Assembly (NCBI GenBank): GCA_964496475.1
Contig: CAZBZS010000004.1
Coordinates: 13,301-77,300, forward strand
DNA from: JASLPR01 sp964496475
GTDB taxonomy: Bacteria; Chloroflexota; UBA11872; VXNJ01
Length of the DNA stretch: 64,000 bases
Direction: 5' to 3'
Shown here: positions 8,891 to 17,884 of the stretch, one piece after another
How the letters are laid out: every line of letters begins with the position of its first letter
Numbering within the stretch: position 1 is the stretch's first letter
Made by a program: the position numbers and the translations under genes
The notes under the pieces: generated by a model
Seen by the model: only the letters and a program-made list of their open reading frames with translations
What the model was told of the DNA's origin: nothing
Databases searched by the model: none

Positions 8891-8922
8891 CTTAGGTGGC
8901 TTTCCTTAGTGCAGCGGACTGG

Positions 8923-9216
8923 CTAGTTCTTGATAACCGCCAGGACGTCCTTCTCGCTGATGATCAGGTAATCGGTGTCGTTGTACTTGACTTCGGTCCC
9001 GGCGTACTTGGCGAAGAGCACCGTCTGACCCTTCTTAATCTCGATCTCCTGGCGCTCGCCGTTGTCCAGGACACGTCCAGGGCCGGTGGATATTACTTCG
9101 CCCTCCATCGGCTTCTCTCTGGCTGTGTCGGGCAGGACCAATCCGGAGCTCGTCACTTCGTCGCGAGCCTGAGGCTCCACGACCAATCGGTCTCCAAGAG
9201 GCACAATCGTCGTCAC
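8923..9216 (-). CDS. groS: Co-chaperonin GroES
   Basis: 10-kDa lid of the chaperonin. 97 residues, the usual size. Typical features: PLGDRLVVEPQARDEVTSSG at the start, the mobile loop around SSGLVLPDTAREKP that docks on GroEL, GRVLDNG, and the KYAGTEVKYNDTDYLIISEKDVLAVI C-terminus (here as KYAGTEVKYNDTDYL plus IISEKDVLAVI). A strong ribosome site (GGAGG) precedes the ATG. It is the first gene of the groES-groEL operon, with a promoter-like pair upstream. No CIRCE inverted repeat (TTAGCACTC type) is visible, so HrcA control is not supported. Confidence 0.95.
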   Translation of the reverse strand: MTTIVPLGDRLVVEPQARDEVTSSGLVLPDTAREKPMEGEVISTGPGRVLDNGERQEIEIKKGQTVLFAKYAGTEVKYNDTDYLIISEKDVLAVIKN

Positions 9217-9421
9217 TATTCCACTCCTCCAACGAAGGGATCAATTCCCCCAGCTGTCTTGATTTATTGGGGGTGCTGTCGGCGGGGCTTGCTGCACCGC
9301 GACTGTGCATAATACCGATCGCGCACCCTTCGTCGCAAGAGTTGACCAAATTCCCCCCGCCTCAGCCCGAGCAGAGTGCGGGAAATGGTCGTGGTAGTGG
9401 GGCCGGCGAGCCCACTCCTCC
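9217..9421. other. Divergent intergenic region of groES and the M23 gene
   Basis: Holds the groES promoter candidate, and an inverted pair CCCCCA/TGGGGG spanning about 9244-9274 with a long loop that would lie in the groES leader. No CIRCE element was seen. Confidence 0.45.
9309..9338 (-). promoter_or_regulatory. Sigma70-like promoter candidate for groES-groEL
   Basis: Minus strand -35 TTGCGA (9338-9333), 18-base spacer, -10 TATTAT (9314-9309), about 95 bases before the groES start. Visual match only. Confidence 0.4.
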
Positions 9422-10273
9422 GTGCTTGATTTCGGACGCGCCGTTAAGCGGGATGCGGCCAGCGCTGAAAATACTGGTGATGAGCAACGCACCCCTCAAG
9501 TCCTGATGCGGAGCGGCCTCCCCAACATCGCCGCTCGAGTCCGGCAGATCAGTCGCCGGATCGATGTAGTGAACCGTGTTCCGGATCGCGCGAGGACAGC
9601 GACCCCGAGTCAACTGGCGGTCAATGTGAATGCCGGGGTGGTGAACACGGCTCCGGCGCGATCGGACTTCAAGGCCATCCTGGAGACGCAACTGGCGCAG
9701 GGGCTATTGGGATCGCTGACCGTTTCCGATTCTGAGGACGCCAACGCAGACCTCTTCGCCGGCGTGCTTGGCGGAGCTTTCGGCGGTGAGGGCGACGGTC
9801 TCGATTCCAGCCTGATCGGTCTACTGCCCAGACTGGATGGAAGCGGAAGTGGGACTGTCCTGCCGTACGGGGCAGGCTTCAAATACAATTTCTTCAGAGA
9901 CTTGGAAGTGACATCGCCGTTTGGGCCGCGGGAATTCAGCGGCGTCACCGAGAAACACAAAGGCCTCGACCTGGCGCTGCCGCTGGGCACACTTCTCCCG
10001 GCGATCGGTGCCGGACGGATCACGGAAGTGGCGGAGGATGACGTGTTCGGGCGGTACGTAACCTGCCAGCTGGATTCGGGCGAGGTAATCCGCTACGCCC
10101 ACTCGAAATCGGACGCCCCGCTCCTGGTGACGGATGGCCAGCGAATCTCCTCGGGACAGACGGTGGGGATGTCAGGAAATAGCGGTCGCTCAACAGGTCC
10201 GCACCTGCACATCTCGGTGTAGTTTGGCGGGAATTATGTGGATCCGCAGACGTTCCTGTGGCGGTTGCCGTGA
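9422..10273 (+). pseudogene. M23 (LytM-type) peptidoglycan endopeptidase, interrupted by in-frame TAG
   Basis: The C-terminal half is a peptidase_M23 domain: TSPFGPRE, KHKGLDLALPLGT (Zn-binding Asp), the catalytic histidine strand YAHS, SGQTVGMSGNSGRSTGPH split as SGQTVGMSG and TGPHLHIS. An in-frame TAG at 10220-10222 comes directly after HLHISV. The same frame continues with FGGNYVDPQTFLWRLP, the normal end of this fold, before a TGA. The two Zn-ligand regions precede the stop, so a truncated protein might still fold. The N-terminal 130 residues are low-complexity. Neighbouring broken FlhB-like and CheX-like genes make a flagellar role conceivable, but this is inference. The GTG start is uncertain; an ATG at 9506 is an alternative. 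Confidence 0.75.
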
Positions 10274-10417
10274 GCGCGGCCACGAAAATAGAAACTTGGC
10301 GCCGAGGCGTGTTGGTCTCAAGCCAGCCACGGCTCCTGCCGAACATTGGACCGTACCACCGGCGGATCCCGCCAGATTTACTACGCCGCTCCGCCTCCGT
10401 GAGGTGAATCGAAAACC

Positions 10418-11126
10418 ATGAGCTCATCGACCATCGTTCAGACCCTATCGACGCTTACGGCCGCGCAACGTGACGGCTACCCGACGCCGGGAGTCGGAGA
10501 TGGGTCGTTTGATGAGGCCATCCGCGATGCGGTTCGATCCAACCGGGGGGGGCATCAGCCTTGATAACTATGCGCGATTCTCCACCGAGCGCGGTCGCTC
10601 GCTAACGACTGTTGTGAATTCTGGCGGCGCCGTGAATGCGTCGCTGGTCGCGGATCAAGCTGACGCCGATCCCGTCGAGACGGTCCCCGTGACCGCGGCG
10701 CTCACGCCGGAAGCGGCGGTCGAATCTGAAAATCCCGAACCGGCACCGGAAGCTGCCGCCGCACCGATGACAAATCGTGAGCGTTTTGGCGATCTGTGCT
10801 CCAGCAGCAATCTAGGGGTTGTCTGGGACGCGGATGGCGACGAGCGCCGCATGCCAGGTGGCGGCAATCCGGACGAGATCACCAACCCTATCTACGAGCT
10901 GAAGGCGCTGGGTGTCAATGACGCGGAGCGATTCTGGAGGGGCAGGACCAACGGCGGTGAAGATCACCTGACCGGGTTCATTCTGTTCAACCAGTTGAAA
11001 TTCTCGGCAATGCGATCCGGAAAGCAACTGCTGACACCGGCCGAGTATCGGCCCATAGGCGCGGATTTGTTCACGCGGGGAATCCAGCCAGATAAATTCC
11101 CGGATGAATACCTGTTCGGGAGCTAA
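10418..11126 (+). pseudogene. Hypothetical protein, frameshifted in a G8 tract
   Basis: The frame opening at ATG 10418 (MSSSTIVQTLSTLTAAQRDG...) runs to the G8 run at 10545-10552, then hits TGA at 10562. The next frame, open to 11126, continues naturally (ISLDNYARFSTERGRSLTTV). Removing one G restores a single protein of about 235 residues. I recognise no family. The middle is Ala/Pro/Glu-rich; the C-terminal 110 residues look globular (NPIYELKALGVNDAERFW, TGFILFNQLKFSAM). It sits just after the M23 gene and may belong to the same function. A sequencing error in the homopolymer or true slippage are both possible. Confidence 0.55.
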
Positions 11127-11309
11127 TTCGCCTCGGGTAATTTGGCGGAGCGACGGGTGCGCGCAAACCCCGCGGCGGTCGGCATATAGCCTTCTACGGC
11201 CCTCAGCACGAGTCCCTGTGGGTTGAGCGATCGTCGCCGTCGCTGGCGGTTGGGGAACGATGCTTCAGAATGGGACCGGCAAAGTTCATTAGATACTGAG
11301 TAGTGCTCC

Positions 11310-12494
11310 ATGACCCGTCCTCACGTCTCGCTGTTGATTGGAATTCAATTCGCGGGATTCTCGCTTGCGGGCTTCCTCTTTCCGTTTTTACCGTTATACG
11401 TTCAGGAATTGGGAGTTTGGCCGCTTTCCGCAGTGATTCTGTGGGCTGGGATTCTGGCGGCGGCAGGCTCGGTCGGGCTGACGTTTTCGGGCTTTCTCTG
11501 GTCCAGGCTGGGGCACTGGTTCGGGCTGCGAGCGACACTGGTGCGGGCGTTGATCGGGCTCGGGCTAGCCGCAATCTTGATGGGAATTGCCGCTGAGGTG
11601 TGGCAGTTATTACTTATCAGGATCGTGCACGGGGTGCTTGGCAGCGTGGGGGCGGTGGTGGTGGCGGTCGTCACGGCGGCGATCCCGCGCGAGGGACGCG
11701 CCAGCGTGCTTGGCTGGCTGCAAGTTTCGATGCTTGCGGGAAGCGTAACCGGCCCGGTGCTGGGAGGGCTGGTGCTCTACTGGTTTGGATTTCCGTTGCT
11801 GTTTGGTTTGGCGGGGGGGGGCGCGCTGGCGCTGGCGATCTTCGCGTTCGCGGCGTTGCCGGCTATTCCTGCGGCGCCGGTTGAGGATGGGGAAGCCCCG
11901 GCGACCCCGGATCAAGGCATCGGGCGCGATCCGCGGGCGCTATCGCTGGCCGTCTACTTTCTTGCCCTACAGGCCGCGGCGATGATGACGGGCGGGCTGC
12001 TGGTTCTTTACGTACAGGAGCTTGGTGCGGGGACGGCGACGGCCCCCATCACCGGATTGGTAATAGGGTCGTCGGGCGCGCTGGCCGGGCTGGCGGCCCT
12101 GTTCGCGGCCCGGAGGCGGGGTCGGCTGATGTCGGCGGAAGGGATCGGAGTGACGAGCGCGCTGTTGGGTCTGCTGCTGCTGGCTCAGGGTGTATCGACG
12201 GCACTTGGCTTGGTGTGGCTGTTTCGGCTCGGCCAGGGTCTGACGACGGGACTGCTGCGGCCAGCGGCGCAGGCGAGCGTGCAACGACTGGTGGACCCGG
12301 ACAAACGCCGGGCCGCATATCGACTGGTGGCCAGGGCATCGACGGCGGGATCGATCGGGGGCGCGATCTTGGGCGGCGTGGTGGGTGCGGGCATCGGCTT
12401 ATCCACGGTGTTCGCGGCGGGGGGCGCGGTGCTGCTGGTCGGGACCGCTACCGCGGGAATTTTTTTGCGGGTGCAAGGGCGCCAAGCCCGCTGA
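11310..12494 (+). CDS. MFS transporter (MdtG/multidrug-efflux type)
   Basis: Major facilitator protein, probable drug/H+ antiporter. About 394 residues with 12 hydrophobic segments. It contains LPLYVQELGVWPLSAVIL after TM1, the motif-C-like LQVSMLAGSVTGPVLGG at TM5, characteristic of antiporters, and a second LYVQELGAGTATAPITG that mirrors the first half. Intact, with no in-frame stops, unlike the two other MFS genes of this window. A G9 run at 11813-11821 lies in frame. No adjacent regulator is seen, and the substrate is unknown. Confidence 0.88.
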   Translation: MTRPHVSLLIGIQFAGFSLAGFLFPFLPLYVQELGVWPLSAVILWAGILAAAGSVGLTFSGFLWSRLGHWFGLRATLVRALIGLGLAAILMGIAAEVWQLLLIRIVHGVLGSVGAVVVAVVTAAIPREGRASVLGWLQVSMLAGSVTGPVLGGLVLYWFGFPLLFGLAGGGALALAIFAFAALPAIPAAPVEDGEAPATPDQGIGRDPRALSLAVYFLALQAAAMMTGGLLVLYVQELGAGTATAPITGLVIGSSGALAGLAALFAARRRGRLMSAEGIGVTSALLGLLLLAQGVSTALGLVWLFRLGQGLTTGLLRPAAQASVQRLVDPDKRRAAYRLVARASTAGSIGGAILGGVVGAGIGLSTVFAAGGAVLLVGTATAGIFLRVQGRQAR

Positions 12495-12707
12495 CGACAG
12501 GTCGCACGGTGCCCTCCAAGAATCCGTCGTTCACTTCAGGGGGTTTACAAGCGGTGTTAACATAATGCCCTTGGCGCGGTAATGACAGATGCGGCAGCGG
12601 GGGGGTCCTCCGTCGCCCGAGTGCGCCGGCGATCGTCCGGAAAATGCCGCCAGCGACGAACCAGCCAAACCGATTTGCGTGCTAAAACGCCCCAAGGAGC
12701 GGAAACT

Positions 12708-13346
12708 ACGAAAATTCACGACATCAGTATCAGCATCGGCCCGATGACCCCGCTGTGGCCCGACGATCCCGAAATCGTGCTGGAGCCGGCAACACGTGTT
12801 GCGAATGGCGACCGAGCCAACATCACGCTACTGCAGATGGGAACTCATTCGGGGACCCACGTTGAACCGCCGGCGCACTTTTTCGACGGTACGGCGACCA
12901 TTGACCGTCTCGATCTAAGTTTGCTGTGCGGCCCGGCGTACGTGGCCGAGTTGAGCGCGCCGGATCGCATCGGCCGCGAGCATCTGGACGCGGCCAAGAT
13001 CCCGCCGGGGGTGCGACGTTTGTTGTTGAGGACGAGCAACTCGGACAAGAATCTGTTGTCCAATCGCGATTTCGAGGAGAAATACGTCAGTCTCTCTCCG
13101 GAAGGCGCCCGCTGGGTGGTAGATCGGGGAGTGCAGTTGATCGGGATCGACTATCTGTCGGTGGAAGCCTTCAACTACGCCAATCAGGACACGCATCGCG
13201 TGTTGCTCGGAAACCGGCTCGTGATTTTGGAGGGAATCGATCTCTCCCAGATCGGAGCGGGGCCTTACAACCTGTTCTGCCTGCCGCTTAAGGTCGCCCG
13301 AGGCGACGGCGCCCCGGCGCGAGCGGTCCTGGTAGAGGACTTGTAG
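12708..13346 (+). CDS. Cyclase / kynurenine-formamidase-like metal hydrolase
   Basis: Cyclase family (PF04199): Zn/Mn-dependent amidohydrolases such as kynurenine formamidase and isatin hydrolase. The metal motif HSGTHVEPPAHFFDG is plain, with IGIDYLSVEAF and LVILEGIDLSQIG as further family landmarks. The homologous part starts at KIHDISISIGPMTPLWPDD. Exactly there an ACG codon stands 8 bases after AAGGAG, so I propose an ACG start (or a mutated ATG). In-frame starts exist upstream at 12582 and TTG 12675, but the extra residues look non-coding. About 212 residues. It ends 3 bases before the recombinase gene. Confidence 0.8.
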   Translation, partial: TKIHDISISIGPMTPLWPDDPEIVLEPATRVANGDRANITLLQMGTHSGTHVEPPAHFFDGTATIDRLDLSLLCGPAYVAELSAPDRIGREHLDAAKIPPGVRRLLLRTSNSDKNLLSNRDFEEKYVSLSPEGARWVVDRGVQLIGIDYLSVEAFNYANQDTHRVLLGNRLVILEGIDLSQIGAGPYNLFCLPLKVARGDGAPARAVLVEDL

Positions 13347-13349
13347 CGC

Positions 13350-14306
13350 TTGGTCGGCTCGGCGGACAGAGACGGTGCTGCCGTTGAGCCCGGCGCGGCC
13401 CTGGATTTCAAGGCCGAGATCGCACGGTTTCTGGATTATTTGCGGCGATCGCGGGGGCTCTCTCGAAACACGCTGGCGGCCTATGGTAATGACCTCGGGC
13501 AGTTCGCGAAATTTCTGGGTCAACAAGGGGCGTCGAGTTGGGACGTGCCGGCCAGCACGATCTCGGCATTCTTGGAGATGTTGGTTGGGCGCGAATACGC
13601 CCCGTCATCCCAGGCTCGGAAATTAGCGGCAATAAAGGCGATGTATCGATACCTGGTGTCGGTGAACGCGGTGGCGCATGATCCGAGCAAGGGCATCGGT
13701 GGGGCCCGGGTCGTCAAGCAACGTCCGAATATAATTTCGGTGGGAGAGGTGGACCGGCTACTGGCGGCGGCAGCCGCTAGCTCATCGCCGGAGGGCTACC
13801 GGGACAGCGGCATGCTGGAACTGCTGTACGCGACCGGGATGCGGGTGAGCGAGATCGTGGCTCTCAATGACATCGACCTAGACATTCGGAACCTGCGGGT
13901 CATCTGTGGTAAGGGCACCAACCGGGAACGGCAAATCCCGTTCGGCCCGAGAGTCGTGCAGGCGCTGGGGAGTTACCTCAACCAGGCCCGGAACAAATTA
14001 CTGGGCGGGCGGCAGGCCTCCGCCCTGTTTCTTAATCATCGAGGTCGAAGACTGACGCGGCAGGGGTTCTGGCTCATCATCAAGGGGCATGCTCGGGAAG
14101 CGGGAATCTCAAACTTGATAACCCCACACACCCTGCGGCATTCGTTCGCCACCCATCAATTGCGCAATGATGGGACGATCCCGGAGGTTCAGTCGGTGCT
14201 GGGTCATGCCAGTCCGGCGACGACCCAGGTATACTTGGAACTTGCGCGGGAATCGGGAGGCATCAGCGGACCGTTGCCGGGCTCCCAACCCCGTTCCTCC
14301 GACTGA
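13350..14306 (+). CDS. Tyrosine recombinase, XerC/XerD type
   Basis: Site-specific recombinase of about 318 residues. The N-terminal SAM-like DNA-binding domain (ARFLDYLRRSRGLSRNTLAAY) is followed by a catalytic domain with all active residues: Arg in ATGMRVSEIVAL, Lys in GKGTNRERQIPF, HTLRHSFATH, LGHASPATTQVY with the nucleophilic Tyr. Size and single-gene context match the chromosomal dimer-resolution Xer proteins rather than phage integrases. No att site or adjacent mobile gene is visible. TTG start, 3 bases after the cyclase stop, so translation may be coupled. Confidence 0.88.
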   Translation: MVGSADRDGAAVEPGAALDFKAEIARFLDYLRRSRGLSRNTLAAYGNDLGQFAKFLGQQGASSWDVPASTISAFLEMLVGREYAPSSQARKLAAIKAMYRYLVSVNAVAHDPSKGIGGARVVKQRPNIISVGEVDRLLAAAAASSSPEGYRDSGMLELLYATGMRVSEIVALNDIDLDIRNLRVICGKGTNRERQIPFGPRVVQALGSYLNQARNKLLGGRQASALFLNHRGRRLTRQGFWLIIKGHAREAGISNLITPHTLRHSFATHQLRNDGTIPEVQSVLGHASPATTQVYLELARESGGISGPLPGSQPRSSD

Positions 14307-14316
14307 ATAGACGCGG

Positions 14317-15165
14317 GTGAGCGTCCGGCCGAAGGCCGATTACCCGGCTGAGGTTCTGGTAGCCGCCGAATTCATTGCTGGCAGGTGCACGGACTCGCCG
14401 CGACTCGGGGTGGTGCTTGGCAGCGGTATCGGTGCGGCTGGTGATGGCTGGGACATCGGGGGTTGCATTCAGTACGCGGACATTCCCAACTTCCCGACGA
14501 GCTCGGTGGCCGGACACGCCGGTGAATTGCTGACAGGCCGGATTGGCGAGACGCCGGCGTTGATCATGAGCGGACGCTCACACTTCTACGAATCCGGCTC
14601 GATGGCCCAGCTTGCGTTTGCGATTCGCAGCCTGTGCGCGTGTGACATCAACGCTCTGATTCTCACCAACTCCGCGGGAGCGGTGTCAAGCGGGGTAGAA
14701 CCGGGCGCGGTGATGCTTATTGAGGACCACATATGCCTGCCGGCACTCACCGGACTGGGTCCGTTGGTGGGGCCAAATGTCGGGCCGGGACCGCGGTTTC
14801 CATCGATGGTGGGTGCTTACGACAACGGGCTGCTGGAGCTGGCGGCCGGGGCTGCCTCTGACCTCGAGATCGATGTCGTGAGCGGTGTCTACGCGATGGT
14901 CGGCGGTCCGAATTATGAAACTCCGGCCGAGGTGCGACTGCTAGAGACGATCGGGGTGGACGCGGTGGGCATGAGCACGGCTGCCGAGGCGATTGTGGCC
15001 ACGCACTGCGGGGTGCGGGTGCTGGGGATTTCGGTCATCACCAATAGGGCCGGGGTCCAGATGGAGGATGATGAGCACGAGACAGTCCTACGGTTGGCCG
15101 GGCGCGCAGCCAAGGACGTGGCCGGCCTAATCGAGGTCGTCGCCTTGCGGATCGGAGCCGGTTAG
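14317..15165 (+). CDS. Purine nucleoside phosphorylase (PNP/MTAP, trimeric family)
   Basis: Phosphorolyses purine nucleosides to base plus ribose-1-phosphate. Trimeric PNP landmarks in order: LGVVLGSGIGAAGDGW (phosphate loop), AGHAGELLTGRIG, MSGRSHFYE, LILTNSAGAVSSGVEPG, YAMVGGPNYETPAEVRLL (base-binding) and AVGMSTAAEAIVATHCGVRV. About 282 residues, GTG start. It lies 10 bases after the recombinase and ends tail-to-tail with the glycosyltransferase, overlapping 4 bases. The family-typical Asn near the C-terminus (ISVITNRAG) supports 6-oxopurine specificity. Confidence 0.9.
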   Translation: MSVRPKADYPAEVLVAAEFIAGRCTDSPRLGVVLGSGIGAAGDGWDIGGCIQYADIPNFPTSSVAGHAGELLTGRIGETPALIMSGRSHFYESGSMAQLAFAIRSLCACDINALILTNSAGAVSSGVEPGAVMLIEDHICLPALTGLGPLVGPNVGPGPRFPSMVGAYDNGLLELAAGAASDLEIDVVSGVYAMVGGPNYETPAEVRLLETIGVDAVGMSTAAEAIVATHCGVRVLGISVITNRAGVQMEDDEHETVLRLAGRAAKDVAGLIEVVALRIGAG

Positions 15166-15845
15166 GAGCGCAGGCGCCAGAGCTGGCGCAGGTAGTTCCA
15201 GGCTTCGCGGAGGCCGGCCTTGCTCTGTTCGGCGTGGCGCCGTTCGAACGCGAAGGGAATGTCCGCGACATCGCGCGCATGGCCCCGCACCAGGATTTCC
15301 AGCAAGATCTTGTAACCCAACGGTCGCAGATGGGCGTTCTCGATCACCGAGCGCTTGAAAAGGAAATACCCGCTGAGCGGATCGGAGGTGACCTTCGTCA
15401 CGGGCAGGAGGAGGTATGCGGCCAGCCGGGTGACCTTGCTGGCGAGACGCCGTTGCGGTCCGGAAAGGCCGGAATCCCATCCCCCCGGCGCGTAACGGCT
15501 GGCTACGACCAAATCCGCACCGCCCTGCAGCCGTTCCAACAGCCGGGGGAGTATCTCCGGCGGATGCTGGAGGTCGCCGTCCATGACCGCGAGGGTGTCG
15601 GTGGTGACCATGGGCAGGGCGGCGACGACGGCGGAAGCGAGCCCGCGCCCGGCCTCGCGATAGGACAGGCGAATTCGGGGATCGGCGTCGGAGGCCCGCC
15701 GGATGATGTCGGTGGTGGCGTCGGCGCTGTCGTCGGCGAACACGATCTGGTAGTCGATCCCGGTCAACGCCCGGTCGATGGCGGCAATGAGCGGCTCGAT
15801 GTTGTCGGCCTCGTTAAAGGTTGGGACTATGACGGACAGGTGCAT
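15162..15845 (-). CDS. GT2 glycosyltransferase (polyprenol-phosphate mannosyltransferase-like)
   Basis: GT-A glycosyltransferase resembling dolichyl/polyprenyl-phosphate mannose synthase without a membrane extension. VIVPTFNEADNIEPLIAAI opens the nucleotide-binding fold, FADDSADATTD follows, and LAVMDGDLQHPPEILPRLLE carries the D-x-D. SRYAPGGW and DPLSGYFLFKR are typical of DPM1-like enzymes. About 227 residues. The likely product, a lipid-linked sugar, would suit the GT-C transferases at 30.8-39.4 kb and 54.5 kb, but this link is inference. Confidence 0.87.
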   Translation of the reverse strand: MHLSVIVPTFNEADNIEPLIAAIDRALTGIDYQIVFADDSADATTDIIRRASDADPRIRLSYREAGRGLASAVVAALPMVTTDTLAVMDGDLQHPPEILPRLLERLQGGADLVVASRYAPGGWDSGLSGPQRRLASKVTRLAAYLLLPVTKVTSDPLSGYFLFKRSVIENAHLRPLGYKILLEILVRGHARDVADIPFAFERRHAEQSKAGLREAWNYLRQLWRLRS

Positions 15846-15990
15846 GATTCTCTACCCTAGATGGGGGCAAATTATTGGGTGTGACGTTACTGACGAAGAC
15901 GGGAGTGGTTGGGGTGGGATCGACCTCCCATCTTCTCCTAAAAACGGATAGTGTCGGCGAGATTCGCCAAGCCGACTGGAGCAGCAGACT

Positions 15991-16492
15991 GTGAAGGCAG
16001 TGATCATGGCAGGCGGGGAAGGTTCCCGCTTGAGACCGCTCACCGCGAATCGTCCCAAGCCGATGGTGCTGGTGGCGAATCTGCCGGCGATGGAGCACAT
16101 TATTCTGCGTTCTGTGGAAACACGGAATTCGTGAGGTCGTGGCCACGGTCTACTACGAAGCCTGGGTCATACAAGATTACTGCCGTGACGGTCGGTATTT
16201 TGACATGCGGCTGCACTATGCGGTGGAGGATAAACCGCTGGGCACGGCGGAGAGCGTGCGCCTAGCCAGGGAAATACTGGATGAGACTTTCTTGGTCGTA
16301 AGCGGAGACGCAGTCACCAACTTCGAACTTAACCGGGTGGTCGAATTCCACAGAGCTCGGGATGCGGCCGCGACTCTGACGCTGTACCGGGTTGAGAATC
16401 CGCTGGAGTACGGCGCTGTGGTGACGGACGACGACGGCCGGCTGCTCCGGTTTCAGGAGACACCGACGTGGGGCGAAGTGCTGAGCGACCGC
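15991..16492 (+). pseudogene. Sugar-phosphate nucleotidyltransferase, frameshifted and truncated
   Basis: The start is a classic NTP_transferase: KAVIMAGGEGSRLRPLTANR from GTG 15991. That frame ends at TGA 16132. From about 16115 another frame continues the domain (KHGIREVVATVYYEAWVIQD..., ESVRLAREILDETFLVVSGDAVTNF, FQETPTWGEVLSD), so one base has been lost or gained. The homology stops at GEVLSD, where the family normally continues with INTGIYVLEP-type sequence and, in long members, a phosphomannomutase domain. That entire C-terminal part is missing and FlhB-like coding begins. This indicates a deletion or rearrangement joint, or an assembly joint. Confidence 0.75.
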
Positions 16493-16789
16493 GCCGCAAA
16501 CGTCCCCCGGGCAGCAAATCGACGGCGGCGTTGCACTATGAGATCGGAGGCGAAGCCCCCCGAGTGGTGGCCTCCGGCCACGGTTTTATCGCTGAAAAAT
16601 ATCATCGCGCTGGCAAAAGAGCACGGCCTGAAGATTCATGAGGATCCGGACCTGGCACAGGTTCTGGCGGAGCTCGACCTTGGGTCGGTGATCCCACTGG
16701 AGATCTACCAAGTGGTAGCCGAAGTTCTGGCTTATGTCTACCGGGCGAATGCGTCGGCAGACCGGCTACCCGCCGCGTCTTCAAGGTAA
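16468..16789 (+). pseudogene. FlhB C-terminal-domain (EscU/YscU) small protein, frameshifted
   Basis: In the frame from GTG 16468 a basic N-terminus leads into ALHYEIGGEAPRVVASGHGF and IAEK, the start of the Bac_export_2 cytoplasmic domain as found in stand-alone FlhB-like proteins of about 95 residues. After GAAAAAT (about 16595) the homology moves to the next frame: IIALAKEHGLKIHEDPDLAQ, then VLAELDLGSVIPLEIYQVVAEVLAYVYR. One extra base explains this. The autocleaving NPTH loop is absent, as usual for the stand-alone form. FlhB relatives belong to flagellar or type III export. The gene directly abuts the broken nucleotidyltransferase. Confidence 0.7.
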
Positions 16790-16846
16790 CCAGAATCTCG
16801 CCGCTTTCGCAGTATCGTCGCTGCGCCGCTCCCGGCCGCGTTTGCC

Positions 16847-17773
16847 CTAGCGCTGGCCCGCCTGTTGACCCGTCATCAGGCGTCGGTAACTGTCGTGGCG
16901 CGCCGGCTCGATAACACCCGCGTCTACCGCCGCCTGGACCGCGCATCCATCCTCGACTAGGTGGGTGCACCAGCGGTTGTCACATTGGCCCAGAAACTCG
17001 CGGAATTCGGCGAAGCAGTAGTCGAGATCCTCTTTATCGACATCCTCCAGTCCGAATGACCGCAGCCCTGGAACGTCCACCACCCAGCGCCCTCCATCCA
17101 GTTCGAAGGCCTCGCTGCTGGTGGTTGCGTGTCTGCCTTTGCCAGTGGAAGCGCTCACAGCCAGGGTCTTGAGATCGTGGCGACCCGTCAGGGCGGTGAT
17201 CAACGAAGTCTTGCCCGCCCCCGATGGGCCGACGAAAGCAGTCAGCCCGGCGGGTAGGGAATCCCGAAGGGCCTCAACGCCGTCGCCGGCTGGCGCGCAG
17301 GTTTTCAACACTCGATAGCCCGCCCGCTGATAGGCCCCGGCTATCGCCGCCAGCTCGGACTGGTCGGTCACGAGGTCGATCTTGTTTACACACACCTGCG
17401 CGGCAAGTTCCGCATGCTCGGCGGACACCAGCATTCGATCCAGCAGCCGCAGACGCCGGGGCCGCATGGCCGGGTCGGATTCCACCGCCGGAATCACGAA
17501 AATGGCCATCGCCAGATTCGCGGCCACTTCACGGCGCACCGTTCGGCCATGGGCGATGGTCGTGCGTTGCAGCATTGATTCCCTGGGCAGAATCTCGTCC
17601 AGCACGATAGTTCCCGAATGGACGGTGAGCCGCACCCAGTCGCCGACTCGTACCGGGTTCTTCCCGCCAGCCTCTCTGATGGTTCCGCCACGAACGTGAA
17701 ATTGCACTCGATTGCCGTCCACCTCCGCCTCGCATTCGGTTCGGCTTACGCGGACTACGGTGCCTTCAACCAA
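16847..17773 (-). CDS. rsgA: Ribosome small-subunit GTPase RsgA
   Basis: Circularly permuted GTPase that checks 30S maturation. An OB-fold N-terminus (VVRVSRTECEAEVDGNRVQF) is followed by the permuted G motifs: VCVNKIDLV (G4), VGPSGAGKTSLITAL (G1) and DVPGLRSFGLED (G3). The C-terminal zinc knuckle is CDNRWCTHLVEDGCAV with the downstream residues of the Cys-x4-Cys-His pattern. About 308 residues, intact. It ends 57 bases from the FlhB-like fragment and runs in the opposite direction. Confidence 0.93.
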   Translation of the reverse strand: MVEGTVVRVSRTECEAEVDGNRVQFHVRGGTIREAGGKNPVRVGDWVRLTVHSGTIVLDEILPRESMLQRTTIAHGRTVRREVAANLAMAIFVIPAVESDPAMRPRRLRLLDRMLVSAEHAELAAQVCVNKIDLVTDQSELAAIAGAYQRAGYRVLKTCAPAGDGVEALRDSLPAGLTAFVGPSGAGKTSLITALTGRHDLKTLAVSASTGKGRHATTSSEAFELDGGRWVVDVPGLRSFGLEDVDKEDLDYCFAEFREFLGQCDNRWCTHLVEDGCAVQAAVDAGVIEPARHDSYRRLMTGQQAGQR

Positions 17774-17884
17774 CGTTTTCGGACCAGTTCTGTACTTGGA
17801 CGTCCACCATACGGGCCAATTTCGGATATGCGATCGCCTTGCCGACCGGAGTCGCGGCCCGCCACCTCACCGCACCATAAAGAG

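Noticed and set aside
9217..9421. CIRCE/HrcA operator before groES
   Set aside because: No TTAGCACTC-N9-GAGTGCTAA-type inverted repeat is present.
13350..14306. Integrase of a mobile element
   Set aside because: The recombinase has the size and single-gene context of chromosomal Xer proteins. No tRNA, att duplication, excisionase or phage genes are visible.
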